Below, one piece after another: positions 21,572 to 32,660 of a stretch of DNA of 64,000 nucleotides. Numbering within the stretch: position 1 is the first letter of the stretch; each line of letters starts with the position of its first letter. Origin of the DNA: Hymenopellis radicata (lineage: Eukaryota > Basidiomycota > Agaricomycetes > Agaricales > Physalacriaceae); the NCBI GenBank assembly GCA_015501595.1, contig JADNRX010000025.1, positions 124,001 through 188,000 on the forward strand, in the 5' to 3' direction. A program made the position numbers and the translations under genes. The notes below the pieces were generated by a model, which saw nothing but the letters and a program-made list of their open reading frames with translations, was not told the origin of the DNA and ran no database searches.

Positions 21572-22830
21572 CTGTGAGAGGTGCATTAACTGATAAGATT
21601 TAAAGACTGGAAAAGAGAACACACCGAGACGCGTGTAGAATTACGGATGGGATGCTGTAGATAAAATATGAATAAAATCGGGATAGCCGAGTGCACAGGG
21701 AACGTACCTGAGAGCCAGAAAATTAACAGCAGAGATTCTCAAAGCGACGCGAGTTTTGCTGGTTCTCGGGGCGGGTTCGAGGATGCTGCAAGTTCAATCA
21801 GACTAATTGCGCCAGCCGAATGAAACAATAAACGTACCGAGAGCCAAGAAATGACAGCAAATAGTCCTAGCCCGACGCGATCCTAGGTGGGTATGGGCGG
21901 GGCACAGATCTGAACATGATAATTGTTAGCTGTGCTCATCAGATAATAAAGACGTACCCGTGAACCAGCGTATTTGGAGCGGTGCCCTGTGTGTCGGAGG
22001 CTGCACCTAAAATGAAGGGCAGTGAACGAACAGCCTTCCAACAGGATATGCGCTGAGGCGCCACCTACCGACTGAAGGACCGACGAGCTAGGCGCCACCG
22101 ACCGACTTAACGTCGAGTCTGGTATGGATCCTAGGATTACAGCGACGCAAAGCCGAATGTAATATAAAAAACAACACCGACGTAACGTCGAGTGCTGCTG
22201 AGAGGGCGGCAGGAATAAAAAAGCAGAAGGGCGGACGACGGCGAGAGAGGCGGGCAGAAAGGAGGGGATCAGACAGATGGGCGGAGATAAAGAAATCGTG
22301 GCTTAATTGGCGTGTCTGAACGCGCCACCAGTGCCAAAGATGGCCAAGCAATGGCGCAGCCAAACACAGCCCAATATCGGGATTTCACGTCCAAGTCACC
22401 TTACTTTACTCTCTCACCTCACCGACCTCGTCCTCTCTTCCGTCTTCCCGCCTCTCTCTTGCGCTGCTCGAATTTGTCTCGGCAGTTGCATCCTTGCAGC
22501 GTATCGAATTTGTTTCGTGCGCCGCGCCGGTTTCATAGGTACTCGACGTTACGTCGGTACTTGGCTGTGTACCTTTGGGCGGACGGCGTACACGTTCTTC
22601 TGTTGTCCGGTACGTGGCGCGCACATTTTTTGTTGTGCTGTCTGTGAACTGACGTTACTTTAGCGGATCTTTCGTTCGCTGTCTGCGTCTTCTGGTATGT
22701 GGCGCATTATTTCTTTCATTGCCGCTGCTCACTCAAGTCTTCGTTTAGAGCCTGTCCGTTTTATCGACTCGTACGCGGTAAGCAATCTATTTTTTCATTA
22801 GACTGGCTAGTAACATTTTTTTAAGTAGCT
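21572..22830. promoter_or_regulatory. Divergent intergenic region with repeated leader exons
   Basis: Between the divergent genes of hAT-2. On the minus strand there are three similar units with GTACGT donors at about 21708, 21835 and 21957. They share GGCTCTC(A)G/GTACGT and a CGCGTCG-type upstream block, as if a 5' untranslated exon-intron unit had been duplicated. No protein frame of quality is present. Confidence 0.4.
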
Positions 22831-25800
22831 ATGGCCAAGGCCGCCTCCTCCACCGCGCAACGCAAGAAAGCGGGTGATTCGACCAAGAAAGGCGATACGC
22901 AGAAGAAAAACGACAAAGCCAAGACCGCGCCGAAACGTCCTCCCGCCAATGGCAAGAAGAAGCCCGCAGCTCCTCCAGAGTCCGTGCCGCCTGTTGGTAC
23001 GGCGCAGCGCGTCAACAAGCGTAAGCCCCTGCTCGCAGACGTTGACCCTGACGCGTCGAGCAGTGACGAGGAGGAGGAGCAGCCGCCGAAGAAGAAGAAA
23101 AGGAACGCTTCTCCTGCTCGGAAACAGAAAGAGGCGGCGAAGAAGAAGGGCAAGGGGAAGGCGAAGGACAAGGCGCCTCAGGATGCCTGGGTCGATCAGC
23201 AGGATCCAGCGCCCGAGGAGGAGGAGAACAGCGAGATCCCGAAGAAGGGTACGATAGAATGGCATCGATGGAATCTTCGTGCGTTGTTCTGTCCATTTTC
23301 ATGATAACTGGCTAACTTTGTTCCTAGCCAAACTTCGTGCACGCTGGACGTCCGACCAGTACAAGCACTTCAAGGATGACATTGAAGTGGTGTACGACGA
23401 CGCGAAGCAGAAGTTTTACCACAAGTTCACCTGCAAGACGTGAGTAGTATTTTCTCTTTGCAGCTATATGGTCTCATATCTTCAAAGCACCGGCAGCACC
23501 CATGTTCGGCCCATTGGGTTTTCTGGCGGTTCAAATCTCCTCAATCATGTCAAGACCTGTGAGGCGTCGGCGGCGTCGAAAAAAGGTCAACCGATCCAAC
23601 CCAAAATCACCGACAAGATTCCCCGCACTTTCCGAAAAGGGATGTATCGATTCAAGCTGTTGCGTTGGGTGACGCGCCGCCATCGACCTGATGCCATCAT
23701 TGAAGATGACGAGCTTATCGACGTCTTCACCTATCTCAATCCAGATGCGAAACCTACCTCTCGGCAGACCCTGCGTCGCGACATTCACGAGGCGTTCAAG
23801 ATGACACGAGAGGAGTTGAAGAAGTTGCTGGAGGAGCATGAAGGCCGCTTCAATCTCATCTTTGACTGTTGGACTGCTGGAAACGGGCACGAGTTCCTGG
23901 GTGTTCTGCTCTCCTTCGTCCACAATGGCAAGCTCTTTGTTGTGGTTTTGGACATGATCGAGTGAGTTCGCGTTATTGTTTTTTTTTGGTGGAATTATCC
24001 TAACGTTGTTGACAGAATGACTGTTGCGCATACCGGCAAGAATCTCGCGAAAGCAGTCTTCGATTTGCTGAACGAGTTTGGCATTGCGGATCGTACCCTT
24101 GGGCATACGGGTGATAACGCCTCGAATAACGACTCGATGCTCAACGAGTTGGACGACCTGTATCGCGCCTTCGAAGACTCAATTGCTGGGCGCGACACTC
24201 AGATTCGTTGCTTCGGCCACATTTTAAACCTGGTCTACCACGTATGTCCGTTTGTTTTTATCATTCTTTCTTAGACTCATGCTTTATCAGGCCATTTGTT
24301 CCCAGTTTGAGCCGCCCAAGAAGAAGAAGAAACCCTCGACAGTCGAGGATGAGACCGCCGAGGATGTGGACGAGTGGGAGGACGATCCAACAGATGATGA
24401 GCTGGACGAGGAGGATGAGAAGAACGAGGAGGCGGCGAAGAAGACACTCGAGCAGCAGAAGGAGGAACTGGAGCGACTGTGGGCCGAGTCTGCGCGCACG
24501 CCTATGCCAGACCCGACGGATGAGGAGGTGAAGACTGGTCGTGCTGCAATGCAGAAGGTGCGTCGTTGACCTATTGTTTTTTTGACTCTCACCGACGTTT
24601 GTGTCAGATCCTAAAGATCGGTCATCGCTGTGCTCACAAGGGCCCTCTACAGAAGGCACTGAAGCGCTACTGCAAGCTCCGCAACATCAAGGCGAAGAAA
24701 ATGGTTAAACGTGTGCCAACACGCTGGAACACCATGTACGGTGTTGTCGACCGGTCCCTCAAGCTCAAGAAAGCCATCAACTCCCTTTGTCTCTCTCCCG
24801 ATCAGAATGCGGGCCGCCGCCCTACTCGTCGGCTCAAGCGATTCCTCTTGAGTGACGGGGAGTGGGAAATCCTCGAAGCTCTTCTTCCAATTCTTAAGGT
24901 ATGCTGTTGATTCTGTATTCTCTGCCCAATTCTGACTCTTGGCGTAGGCTCTTCACAAGACAACGGTTCAAATGTCCACCAGTCGCTACCCGATGTTGCA
25001 CGCTGTTATTCCTGCCATGGACAGTCTCAACAAGAAACTGGAACGTGCCTTCAACGACAATTCCCGTCCCGCTGTCATCCGCAAGGCTCTTCAGCGCGGC
25101 CTTATCGTTCTCGACAAGTACTATAGTCTCACGGACGACTCGGTTATGTGGAAAACAGCGATGCGTGAGTTTTCCACGGATTCTGTTGTTTCCTTTCTGA
25201 TTCCTTTACAGTCTTACATCCCAGCTATCGTCGTCACTGGTTCGTCCAGGCGAAGTGGGAGGATGCTTGGACCGATCAAGCTGTTCGAGAGGCCCGCAAG
25301 ATTTGGGTACGACACTACAAGCCACTTATCAAACAACCTCCTACACCATCTGTGGCTGACACCGACGATGGCGATCTTGCTTCTGAGGACGATGAAGATG
25401 TGATCGACACTGATGTAGACCCCTTTGAGGAGTTCGTTATGGGTGCTCGGACTACAGATGATCCGATCAAGTTTTGGTGGGGGCGTACTGCACCTCCACG
25501 CTCCCCACCATTACGCCGCTTCAGGCTCTAGCCCGCATGGCCCTTGACTTTCTTAGTGCTCCCGCCACCAGTACCGATGTCGAGCGTCTCTTTTCTCATA
25601 GTGGGCTTGTTGTTGCGAAGCGGAGGCACAACCTTGCACCACAATCTATTCGCGAGAGCACTGTCTTGGGGCAGTGGTTGTCGGTCCCTAATCTTGTCCC
25701 GGTCAAGGCGATTGCCCAAGTATTGCATCAAAAAATGCGTCGACGGAAGGATCGAGATCCCATGTCTGATTCGGAGTGGAGTTCTTCATCGGATGAGGAT

Positions 25801-25941
25801 GCGATGGAAGTGGATGATGAGGATTCGGATTCGGATGAAGATGAGGTCGTCGTCGTTGTGGATGATGATGAGTCTTCCGAGGCTTCGGGGGCTGAAGAAG
25901 GTGATCCTATTGTAATTGATGAGGAGGAGGATGAGGAGTAA
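22831..25941 (+). CDS. hAT family transposase of hAT-2, multi-exon, one frame break
   Basis: Roughly 950 residues in about nine exons from ATG 22831 (exons include 22831-23278, 23328-23439, 23488-23962). A basic, lysine-rich leader precedes a BED-like zinc region (FTCKT at 23430, NLLNHVKTC at 23540-23566). The RNase H-like core shows FDCWTAGNGHEFLG, TVAHTGKNLA, LGHTGDNASNND, IRCFGHILNLVYH, then KRVPTRWNTMY. The C-terminal dimerisation domain is DFLSAPATSTDVERLFSHSG and VAKRRHNL (about 25546-25635), with an acidic tail. At 25479-25483 a run of five G breaks the frame: DPIKFWW before and GAYCTSTLP after are in different frames. This is probably a consensus error or a very recent mutation, since nothing else is damaged. 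Confidence 0.85.
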
Positions 25942-26277
25942 TTGCTTTAGTGGGTTCTTATTCTTTCTTTCTGACTTCCAACTCATTGGTTTTATAGGTA
26001 GATAGTCACTCGTTTATGACTGTCATATCTTAGTACTCGTAGTTTTAATAGCATAGTCTTATTTCGTCGTATGTAGCAGTTGAGTTGGGTGTACCCGTGT
26101 ACACCCGCCACCCTACCCGAGTGGCTAGACACTCGGGTGTGTAAGACACCCGTGAATGTGTGTGACACTCGGGTAGAGTACTCGGGTGTTGGTCGAGTGC
26201 GGTGTCAGGTTTTTAGCTGCGAGTGACCTGCCTCCCGAATGCGAGTGCACTCGGGTACCCACTCGTGGACATCTCTA

Positions 26278-26815
26278 ATCCGGAGGCATCCAGCTCATTT
26301 TGTGAGGAAAATTCATTTTATAAATCCAAATGTACTCTACCCAAGTCTCAAATCATCTGAGGGCCTGAAGGGAGCGGTGTAGCGCCCGACGCCCAGCGCA
26401 CCGCCCGCCCAGTGGGTATTCAGCATCGCGGCAGTGATTGGTGGGTACGTGCCTAATGGGGTGGGCCCTGGGTAGTGCGCCATCAACCCAATTGAGCCAG
26501 GCGCGTGTGCTGCCGTTTTGGGTACGCAGCGATCACGCCCGGGGAGCAATAGCCCAGATTCGGCAGGTGCTGGGGTGTTCCAAATTGGTAAGCTACCCCT
26601 ATCACGGTGGCTATGCAAACAGGCAGTTACCGGTGAAATGAATCCTGCTTGTCAGGTAGTTGCCCTGGGCCATTAGGCAAATTTCTACAGCTAAGGCTCT
26701 AATGTTGGCGGGAGGCAAGTTGTTTTCCTTTTCAAGTCATGCTGTATTGATAGCCCGTTGCGCAGTGTCACAGATATATGGTGTGCAGAAGAGCACGGTG
26801 ATAGGCAGTGTAGGA
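26278..26815. other. Stretch without a recognised gene
   Basis: GC-rich sequence with short palindromes (GGGCC, GCGCC clusters near 26370-26480) and no supported frame. It is the flank between hAT-2 and the long inverted-repeat element. Confidence 0.35.
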
Positions 26816-28186
26816 ATACACTACAGAAATAACACAACACACACACACAAAACACAAAACAATAAAAGGTACTATACAAACACCAACAGACTGCTGCAGT
26901 CTGTCTGAACAAGTAAAAGGATCTGACCTTTAACACTCGTAACGAAATACAACTTTAGTCAAACACTCGTTAACTCAAAGAGGATCCAAACGGAAGGGTG
27001 AAGTGTACTTCCTAAACTACGCAAAGGCAAGTTCGAGGGAGCTAGGGTGTGCAGAACTTGTAAGGTTCCGGAAGAACGGAAAGGGCTTCTGACGGCTTAG
27101 CCGATAGCTTGGATCGCAGGTACACGAGTTACGGTTTTAATCGTCTGCGTGTTGACCGTCTTGTTCCAATCCACCTATAACTAACAGAGTGAGGTTCAAG
27201 TTCGTTCTTTGAGTAAAGATCCGCGGGGGCTTGATACACACACTAAGCTTGTCTGAACTTAACGTCTGAGGATTCTGTTCTTATATGAACCAAAAGCAGT
27301 TGCAAGCGTGGCGACTTCAAGATTTCTTAAGTGGACATGGAAAGGTTTTCTTGCTTCCGCCGTTTAGACTTCGTCTAGGGACAAAGGACTTCAACAAGGT
27401 CTTTCCGAGTATACGTAGTACTGTCTTAAAGAACACCAAGTAACACAACTTGTAGTTCACGGGGGTCTGAGTCTGGTCTAAACTTAAACAGGTTCTTGGA
27501 AGCAATGTTTCCGAGTCAAAGATACACTTGTATTGGCTTGATAGGCTGTATACGGGGGTGCAGATTAACTACTGACTACGATGTTAACAGTCCCTTTTAT
27601 ACTACGTACGGCTAAAGAATGGCGTAAGGCTACTTACTAACTACGGCTTATCTTTGTAGTATAACCGGAAGGATTTGAAATGTTTCCTGCGTGGAACCGG
27701 AAGTATGACTCTTTTCCGGTCCGTCGGACATCTGGAAGGGTAATTCCCGGATGTAGTCAAGGTAACACATGGACTGCACCAGGAACAGTATCTGGGCCTT
27801 TCGTTATCAACCCAACTGTCCTGACTTGTCTGAGTGTAAGTCTTGCTTAGCCTAACAATGTCTAGTCTTATCCCTAAGCGGAGGTTCAAGGTCTAAGTCT
27901 TAGGATTCTGTAGATACCCTGTACATGGTTCTTTGGAGTGGGTATGGTTCTGGAGTTGGAGATCCAGTAGATATACAGATTCTCTTATCTCGATGTAGCT
28001 GTGCCTGGTAGTTTTGGCACCGGGTCAAAGCTGGGCCTATTTGCAAAAGGTGCCTGCGGATAGCTATCCGCAGGGTGCTATCTGATCGGACTGTCCGTCC
28101 AAACGGAAGTATGGCGTGATTGTGGAGTATTTTGGGTTCTAGGTTTTAAGGGTTCGGGTGGTCCATGTGGGCCTCAAATACCGGAT

Positions 28187-28642
28187 ATGCAGGCATCCAT
28201 AATGATCTACCTTACTGTTTCTGTACTCGTAGAGATGAATGAACGTTGTGTGCGCGATTTTACTGTGTACCGGATAACTCGCAGTGTTTTCCGTGTCTGT
28301 GTGAAGTACACACGCTCCACGGAAGGGAATTTGTCCTTCCGCAGGTTCAAGAGTTATGATAAACCTGGTCGCCTTGAGTATGTGATATTCAGGTACGTTC
28401 TGGAGATACAGAAGCGTCCACGGAAGTTTTACGGAAGTATCCGCGGGTCCTTCCGGGGGCGTGATATCGCCACCTTGGAGTCTCTTCGCATCCTAAAGAG
28501 AGTCTCCGTGAAGTTAGATAGTCTAACCTCAGTGTACTTCTGGGTTGTAAACGCGTCTAGTTCAGGTCTAGCACTTGTACAGAAATCGCAAAATGTAGCC
28601 ATTCTGTGGCATAATTGTAACATGCATATCATCTCCCCTTAA
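28187..28642 (+). CDS. Short open frame of unknown status
   Basis: 151 codons from ATG 28187, basic, inside the long inverted-repeat element and before the better supported gene. No domain, no homology I recognise, no splice sites. The composition is unremarkable, so it could be chance or 5' leader sequence. Confidence 0.2.
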   Translation: MQASIMIYLTVSVLVEMNERCVRDFTVYRITRSVFRVCVKYTRSTEGNLSFRRFKSYDKPGRLEYVIFRYVLEIQKRPRKFYGSIRGSFRGRDIATLESLRILKRVSVKLDSLTSVYFWVVNASSSGLALVQKSQNVAILWHNCNMHIISP

Positions 28643-28730
28643 CTTAGATGATATCGTCCGCGATATCCTTAATTGATCCGCGCAGACTAGTTCCTTTTGA
28701 ACTCTCTTGCTGACCCTGATTCACAGGTGG

Positions 28731-28737
28731 TATAAAA
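28731..28737 (+). promoter_or_regulatory. TATA box for the following gene
   Basis: TATAAAA lies 45 bp before the ATG at 28782, a plausible core promoter with a short leader. Confidence 0.4.
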
Positions 28738-28781
28738 CTTAGTCAACCGGCAAGGCCAACTTTCTGTACCATCCGTTCACC

Positions 28782-30070
28782 ATGTCGAAAGCTCCCAAAT
28801 CTGTGAACCTTCTCGTTCTGTTTCCACACGCTGCGTCGGGACCGACACATCCGCCTCCGGACTCCGTGCACAAGCATCTCATGGAGTCTGGTTCTGCTTT
28901 GACTCGCTTCTTGCCTAAGGTTGCTGACCTTCCTGACAACGTTACGGACGAGCTTGCACTGTTCACAATGTCAGTGGCTCCTAGGGCTCAGGCCCTTATT
29001 GCTACCTTCGACGATGAGAACACCGCCTTGACGGTTAGGTGTGCTAAGCTCGAGGCTACTATCAACAAGATTATCGTATGGCTTTGTTCTCTCTTTGTCT
29101 CGGAAGCGTACTAACACTTCCGTGTCTCATAGAATCGTAATCCCACGCTTAGCCAGCTTAAGAACGTTCAAGTCATCCCAGTGATGCTTGACTTCGGTCT
29201 TGCCTTGCGCAGTTTCTTGGCCTGCGTGTGTACTAGTCTGGGCATTAACCCTCAGGATTCTCGCATGCACATTGCCAATTTGTGTCAACCCTTCATTCGT
29301 TCTGTCAACCGTCCTCTCAACTGGCACTTGCCTGCCTTCGCATCGGACCATCCCTTGTTTAGGGAGGCACCCAAGGAAGCCAAGGCTAAGGTAAGCTTTA
29401 GTATTGATTCTGCGCGGTTAAACAGTCTTATAGGCCCCTGCTAAGAAGGTCCCTAAAACTCCGGAGTTCATCGCCTCTTCCGGTGACGAAAGCGAGGGCG
29501 AGGAAGGGCCCGACGTGGGTAAGTTCCTTGCACCCGGCGATCCTTTCTGTTGGTCTGATGATGTCGAAGAAATGGACGACGGTGAGGGTGCTAAGCCTTC
29601 CAGGTCCAATGTGAGCTTACGCTTTGTTATAGCGAAGATCAACTGGCTGATTTCAGAGTTGTCGTTGATGACTGTTCAGGACATCGACAGGGTTCTTTCT
29701 GGTGCTCGTATTGCTACTGGTGATAAGGTCAAGGGCAAGGTTTGTTTTCCTTTTCCTTACTTGGCCTCTTGACTGACTATCCTTAAATTGCTAGGAACCT
29801 AACAACTCTGGTACCCGTTACCAACCCTTGGCTGAAGTTGAAGGTATGGATACCACCTCTTTGCTTTTCAAGAAGGCTCTGAAGACTATTGGCGTAGCCC
29901 ATGGCACTGAGCTGGCCCCTCTTAAGCGTCGCCTTGCACACGCTGAGGACTTTACTAAGGATGCTAAGGTTGCTAAACCGGATGGCATCCTCATCGATCC
30001 GCTGGCGTTGGGATACTTCACTCAAGATATCTGTCATTTTATGAAAGCTGACCACTTTATCTTAAGATAG
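28782..30070 (+). CDS. Unknown protein inside the inverted-repeat element
   Basis: Four exons (28782-29075, 29133-29390, 29434-29739, 29795-30070) give 377 residues with every junction in phase and standard splice signals. The N-terminus contains HAASGPTHPPPDS and a helical stretch; the middle is acidic (SSGDESEGEEGPD); the C-terminal exon is mixed and ends FMKADHFILR. I recognise no domain; a structural, gag-like role is possible from its place but not shown. The last bases before the stop are part of a 15-bp direct repeat flanking the foldback insertion, so that insertion landed at the stop codon without changing the protein. Confidence 0.55.
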
Positions 30071-30918
30071 CTGGGTGCGATCAATTTCAAGATGAGATGA
30101 GATGAGATGACTTACCTATAGAAATTGTTAGGATATCCTATTTCCTAAATAAGATAAGATATATATGCTCAAATAAAAGTGAAGTAGACAGGGATTGAAC
30201 TATTGACCACCAGAACAATAGTGTCATGTGACCTATTTTAAGCATCATCACCATTAAGCTAAGAGACTTTAATATATAGTAAAGCTAATTGTATTATATA
30301 AGGTCAAATATAGAATAAATTAAATTAAATTAGGTTAGGTTAAGATGGTTAGGGTTAGGGGGGTTAGAGGTTAGGAGGGTTAGAGTAGGTTAGCAGTGAG
30401 TAAAGATGTTAAATAATAATTTAAAGAAAGGATTAAGTTAAAAATTTACAGAGTAAATATAGCTTTGTTAGAGCAAGCAAGCTTGCTCTAACTTGTCATC
30501 ATAATTAAAAGACTCTATATCTATACATTAATATAGCTTTATTCAAAGATCTTATAGTCTAAGGGTTATGATGCCTCAAATAAGTCATGTGACTCTATTA
30601 TTCATGTGGTTACAGGTTCAATCCCTGCTATCAACCTTTAATTAATAGATAAAATAAGATGAGATAGAACTTTAATTACTTCAGAATCTTAAAGTATTAC
30701 TAAAGATAAGATATATATTAATCTTGAGTAGTATTATAAATGAGATAAGTATACTTACTATAATAAGATAAGATGAGATAGTATCAATCATCATTACTGC
30801 CATTCTCAATTAAAAATCTATCTCAACTTTAATTTATCTTATTATGCACAAGATAGAATAAGACTGCCTACTTTACTATGATCTCATCTTATCTCATCTT
30901 AAAAATGATCGCACCCAC
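30070..30918. mobile_element. AT-rich foldback element with two tRNA-like heads
   Basis: Inverted ends (GGGTGCGATCA and its complement, then AAGATGAGAT-type repeats) are flanked by a 15-bp direct repeat CTTTATCTTAAGATA (30055-30069 and 30919-30933). Each arm carries a tRNA-like sequence in opposite orientation: minus strand about 30183-30275 (TTAGCTTAATGGT with AGTTCAATCCC) and plus strand about 30555-30640 (TAGTCTAAGGG with GGTTCAATCCC). The centre has TTAGGG-like repeats. Base composition is far more AT-rich than the host element. A 15-bp duplication is long for a cut-and-paste transposon and recalls SINE-type insertion. Confidence 0.6.
30336..30400 (+). repeat. Interstitial telomere-like tract
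   Basis: Degenerate repeats of GGTTAG/GGTTAGGG (for example GATGGTTAGGGTTAGGGGGG) in the middle of the foldback element. TTAGGG is the usual basidiomycete telomere repeat, but the copies here are irregular. Confidence 0.45.
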
Positions 30919-31439
30919 CTTTATCTTAAGATAAACTGGTCATTTCTCTAACCAAAGAGTAAGTAGTTTATACCCATATAACCCCGGATTGTAGTATATA
31001 AAGGCCTGTACAACGTCGTAGTCAGTAGTTAATTTGCACCCGCATATACAGCATAAGTGAAATACCAGTGTATCGTTGACTCGGAAACAATTGCTTCCAC
31101 CCAGTTTAAGTTTATCAACCAATCAGAACCCCCGTGAACCAGTAACAGTTTTACTTGGTGATCTTTGAGTTAGTACTCGGGAACTTTGCGAATAGCACTT
31201 GTGAAAGTCCCTCTGTCCCGAGACGGAGTTTAAACAATAGAAACAAGAGCTGTGGACAAGGTAACTTAAGAACCCTTGAAGTCACCGCGCTTGCAACTGC
31301 TTCGGATTCATATAAGAAGACAGGCACCTGTGGTTAGTTTAGACCAGCTTAGTATACCTAAGCCCCGCAGATCTTTACGTACCCAAAGACGATCTTGGTC
31401 CCTATACTCTGTTGAGTTAAAGAGTGAATACACAAGATC

Positions 31440-31855
31440 TAGAGCATGCCACGAGTCTAAACCCGGGTCCGGCGGGTCGAGTTTGCGCGAGTTTGCATAT
31501 CTGAAGTCCGAACTTGTGACTTGTCTCAAACTTGCGAGTCGCAGGTTTAAAACTCACGAGTTTGCGAGTTTTTGACGAGTTTTGAGCTATAACCCACTCA
31601 TATCCCCTTCAACTGAGGTCAAACTAGTGCAAACATCATCTCTATAGCCTATTGCAACTCTGTTGAATTATATTCATATGTATAACATAGGTTATATGCA
31701 TAATATTATATCTTAACTGACTACCGAAACCTGCGCAAGTACTTGCGGAATGCTCCAACCTCAAACCTGCGACTAGCGCAAACCTGGGTTGCGAGTCGCG
31801 AGTCGCAGGTTACCTGTGAGTTACCTGTGCCAGCCCAAACTCATGTCATGCTCTA
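31440..31855. mobile_element. 416-bp hAT-type MITE, copy 1
   Basis: Terminal repeat TAGAGCATGCCACGAGT (right end differs at two bases), exact 8-bp target duplication ACAAGATC (31432-31439 and 31856-31863). CGAGTTTGCGAGT-type subterminal repeats. It is inserted in the right arm of the long inverted-repeat element. A second 416-bp copy lies at 47620-48035. Confidence 0.9.
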
Positions 31856-32477
31856 ACAAGATCAGTCAATCGGTTAGTCCTCGAGACTCAGTGTACTTGA
31901 GTGTCACCTCATTCGGCTAAGACCACGGGAACTTCCACTTTCCCGAAATCCCATAAGTTAAGAACCCCTAGCTCCCTCGAACTTGCACTTGTGTTAGTAT
32001 AGGAAGTAGAGTTTACAAGTCCGGTTGGTAGGACCGGGTAGGACCGGCGGACCCAACCGGACTGCAACCGATTTTGGACCGGTTAGCAAGCAACCGGTTG
32101 CCGGTTTCAACCAGTTGCAGTTGCCGGTTGGAACGTTTGGCTAATTTTTGTAGGACCAGTATAAACCGGTTGAGACCGGTTACAACCGGATAATAGAGAT
32201 ATATATTTAAGATGAATTTACATATTTTTTCCGAGTCAAACGGGGCCTTGCGTGGCCCAAACGAGGCATATACAACTATTTGATCAGATCCGGCGACTCG
32301 GGCCGAGATCCGAACATACGCGTAAGCGTGCGATTGGGACATCTCTCTCTGTCTCCCACCACCACTATTCTCAACCGCCGTCGCTCGACTGTAAGTCGGC
32401 GACGACGGCAGCGTCGCTCGACTTCAAGTCGGCGATTTCGGCACCGCACTCGACTCTGGGTCGGCGTGGATATGCAA

Positions 32478-32530
32478 GGAGACGACTCTGAGTCGTCTCC
32501 AGGACGCGTAAGCCCCGCCGACGGGCAGCA
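32478..32530 (+). ncRNA. Hairpin plus GCGTAAGCCCC module, copy 1
   Basis: A perfect 10-bp stem (GGAGACGACT with AGTCGTCTCC, 32478-32500) is followed by 5 nt, GCGTAAGCCCC (32506-32516) and GGGCAGCA (32523-32530), whose GCCC/GGGC can pair. It differs from copy 2 by one stem pair, C-G here against T-A there. Confidence 0.5.
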
Positions 32531-32587
32531 CACGAACAACAAGACCAGGAGGAGAAGGAGGAGGAGGAGGTGCAGGAGGGTGTACCG

Positions 32588-32660
32588 GGAGATGACTCTT
32601 AGTCATCTCCACAGAAACAACCAGAGGACGGCGCGTAAGCCCCCTGCAAACAGGCAGCAC
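32588..32660 (+). ncRNA. Hairpin plus GCGTAAGCCCC module, copy 2
   Basis: A perfect 10-bp stem (GGAGATGACT with AGTCATCTCC, 32588-32610), a 22-nt linker, GCGTAAGCCCC (32633-32643) and GGCAGCAC (32653-32660). It lies 110 bp after copy 1 in the same hAT element. Confidence 0.5.

Larger units (their letters stand above)
18827..26277 (+). mobile_element. hAT-2, large autonomous-type hAT transposon
   Basis: The right end is a typical hAT terminus (read inward, TAGAGATGTCCACGAGTGGG). The left end, from 18827, matches imperfectly (TAGAGTGTTTAAGGGTGCAC). Subterminal repeats of ACCCGGGTG/CACTCGGGT type lie at 18830-19005 and 26088-26275. The cargo is a transposase on the plus strand and a divergent gene on the minus strand. 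The adjacent octamers do not match, so no target duplication was found. Like hAT-1 it has a tRNA-like sequence just inside the left repeats. Confidence 0.75.

Noticed and set aside
22998..23040. CGTAAGCCCC in the hAT-2 transposase gene as another copy of the structured motif
   Set aside because: It encodes the KRKP nuclear-localisation-like stretch in frame and lacks the GGGCAGC partner and the hairpin.
22807..23265. Leucine/arginine-rich antisense frames opposite the hAT-2 transposase leader
   Set aside because: They are shadows of the lysine- and glutamate-rich coding strand.
18819..26285. Target-site duplication for hAT-2
   Set aside because: CATGAGTG and ATCCGGAG differ; the left end itself is imperfect, so the true left border may be lost.
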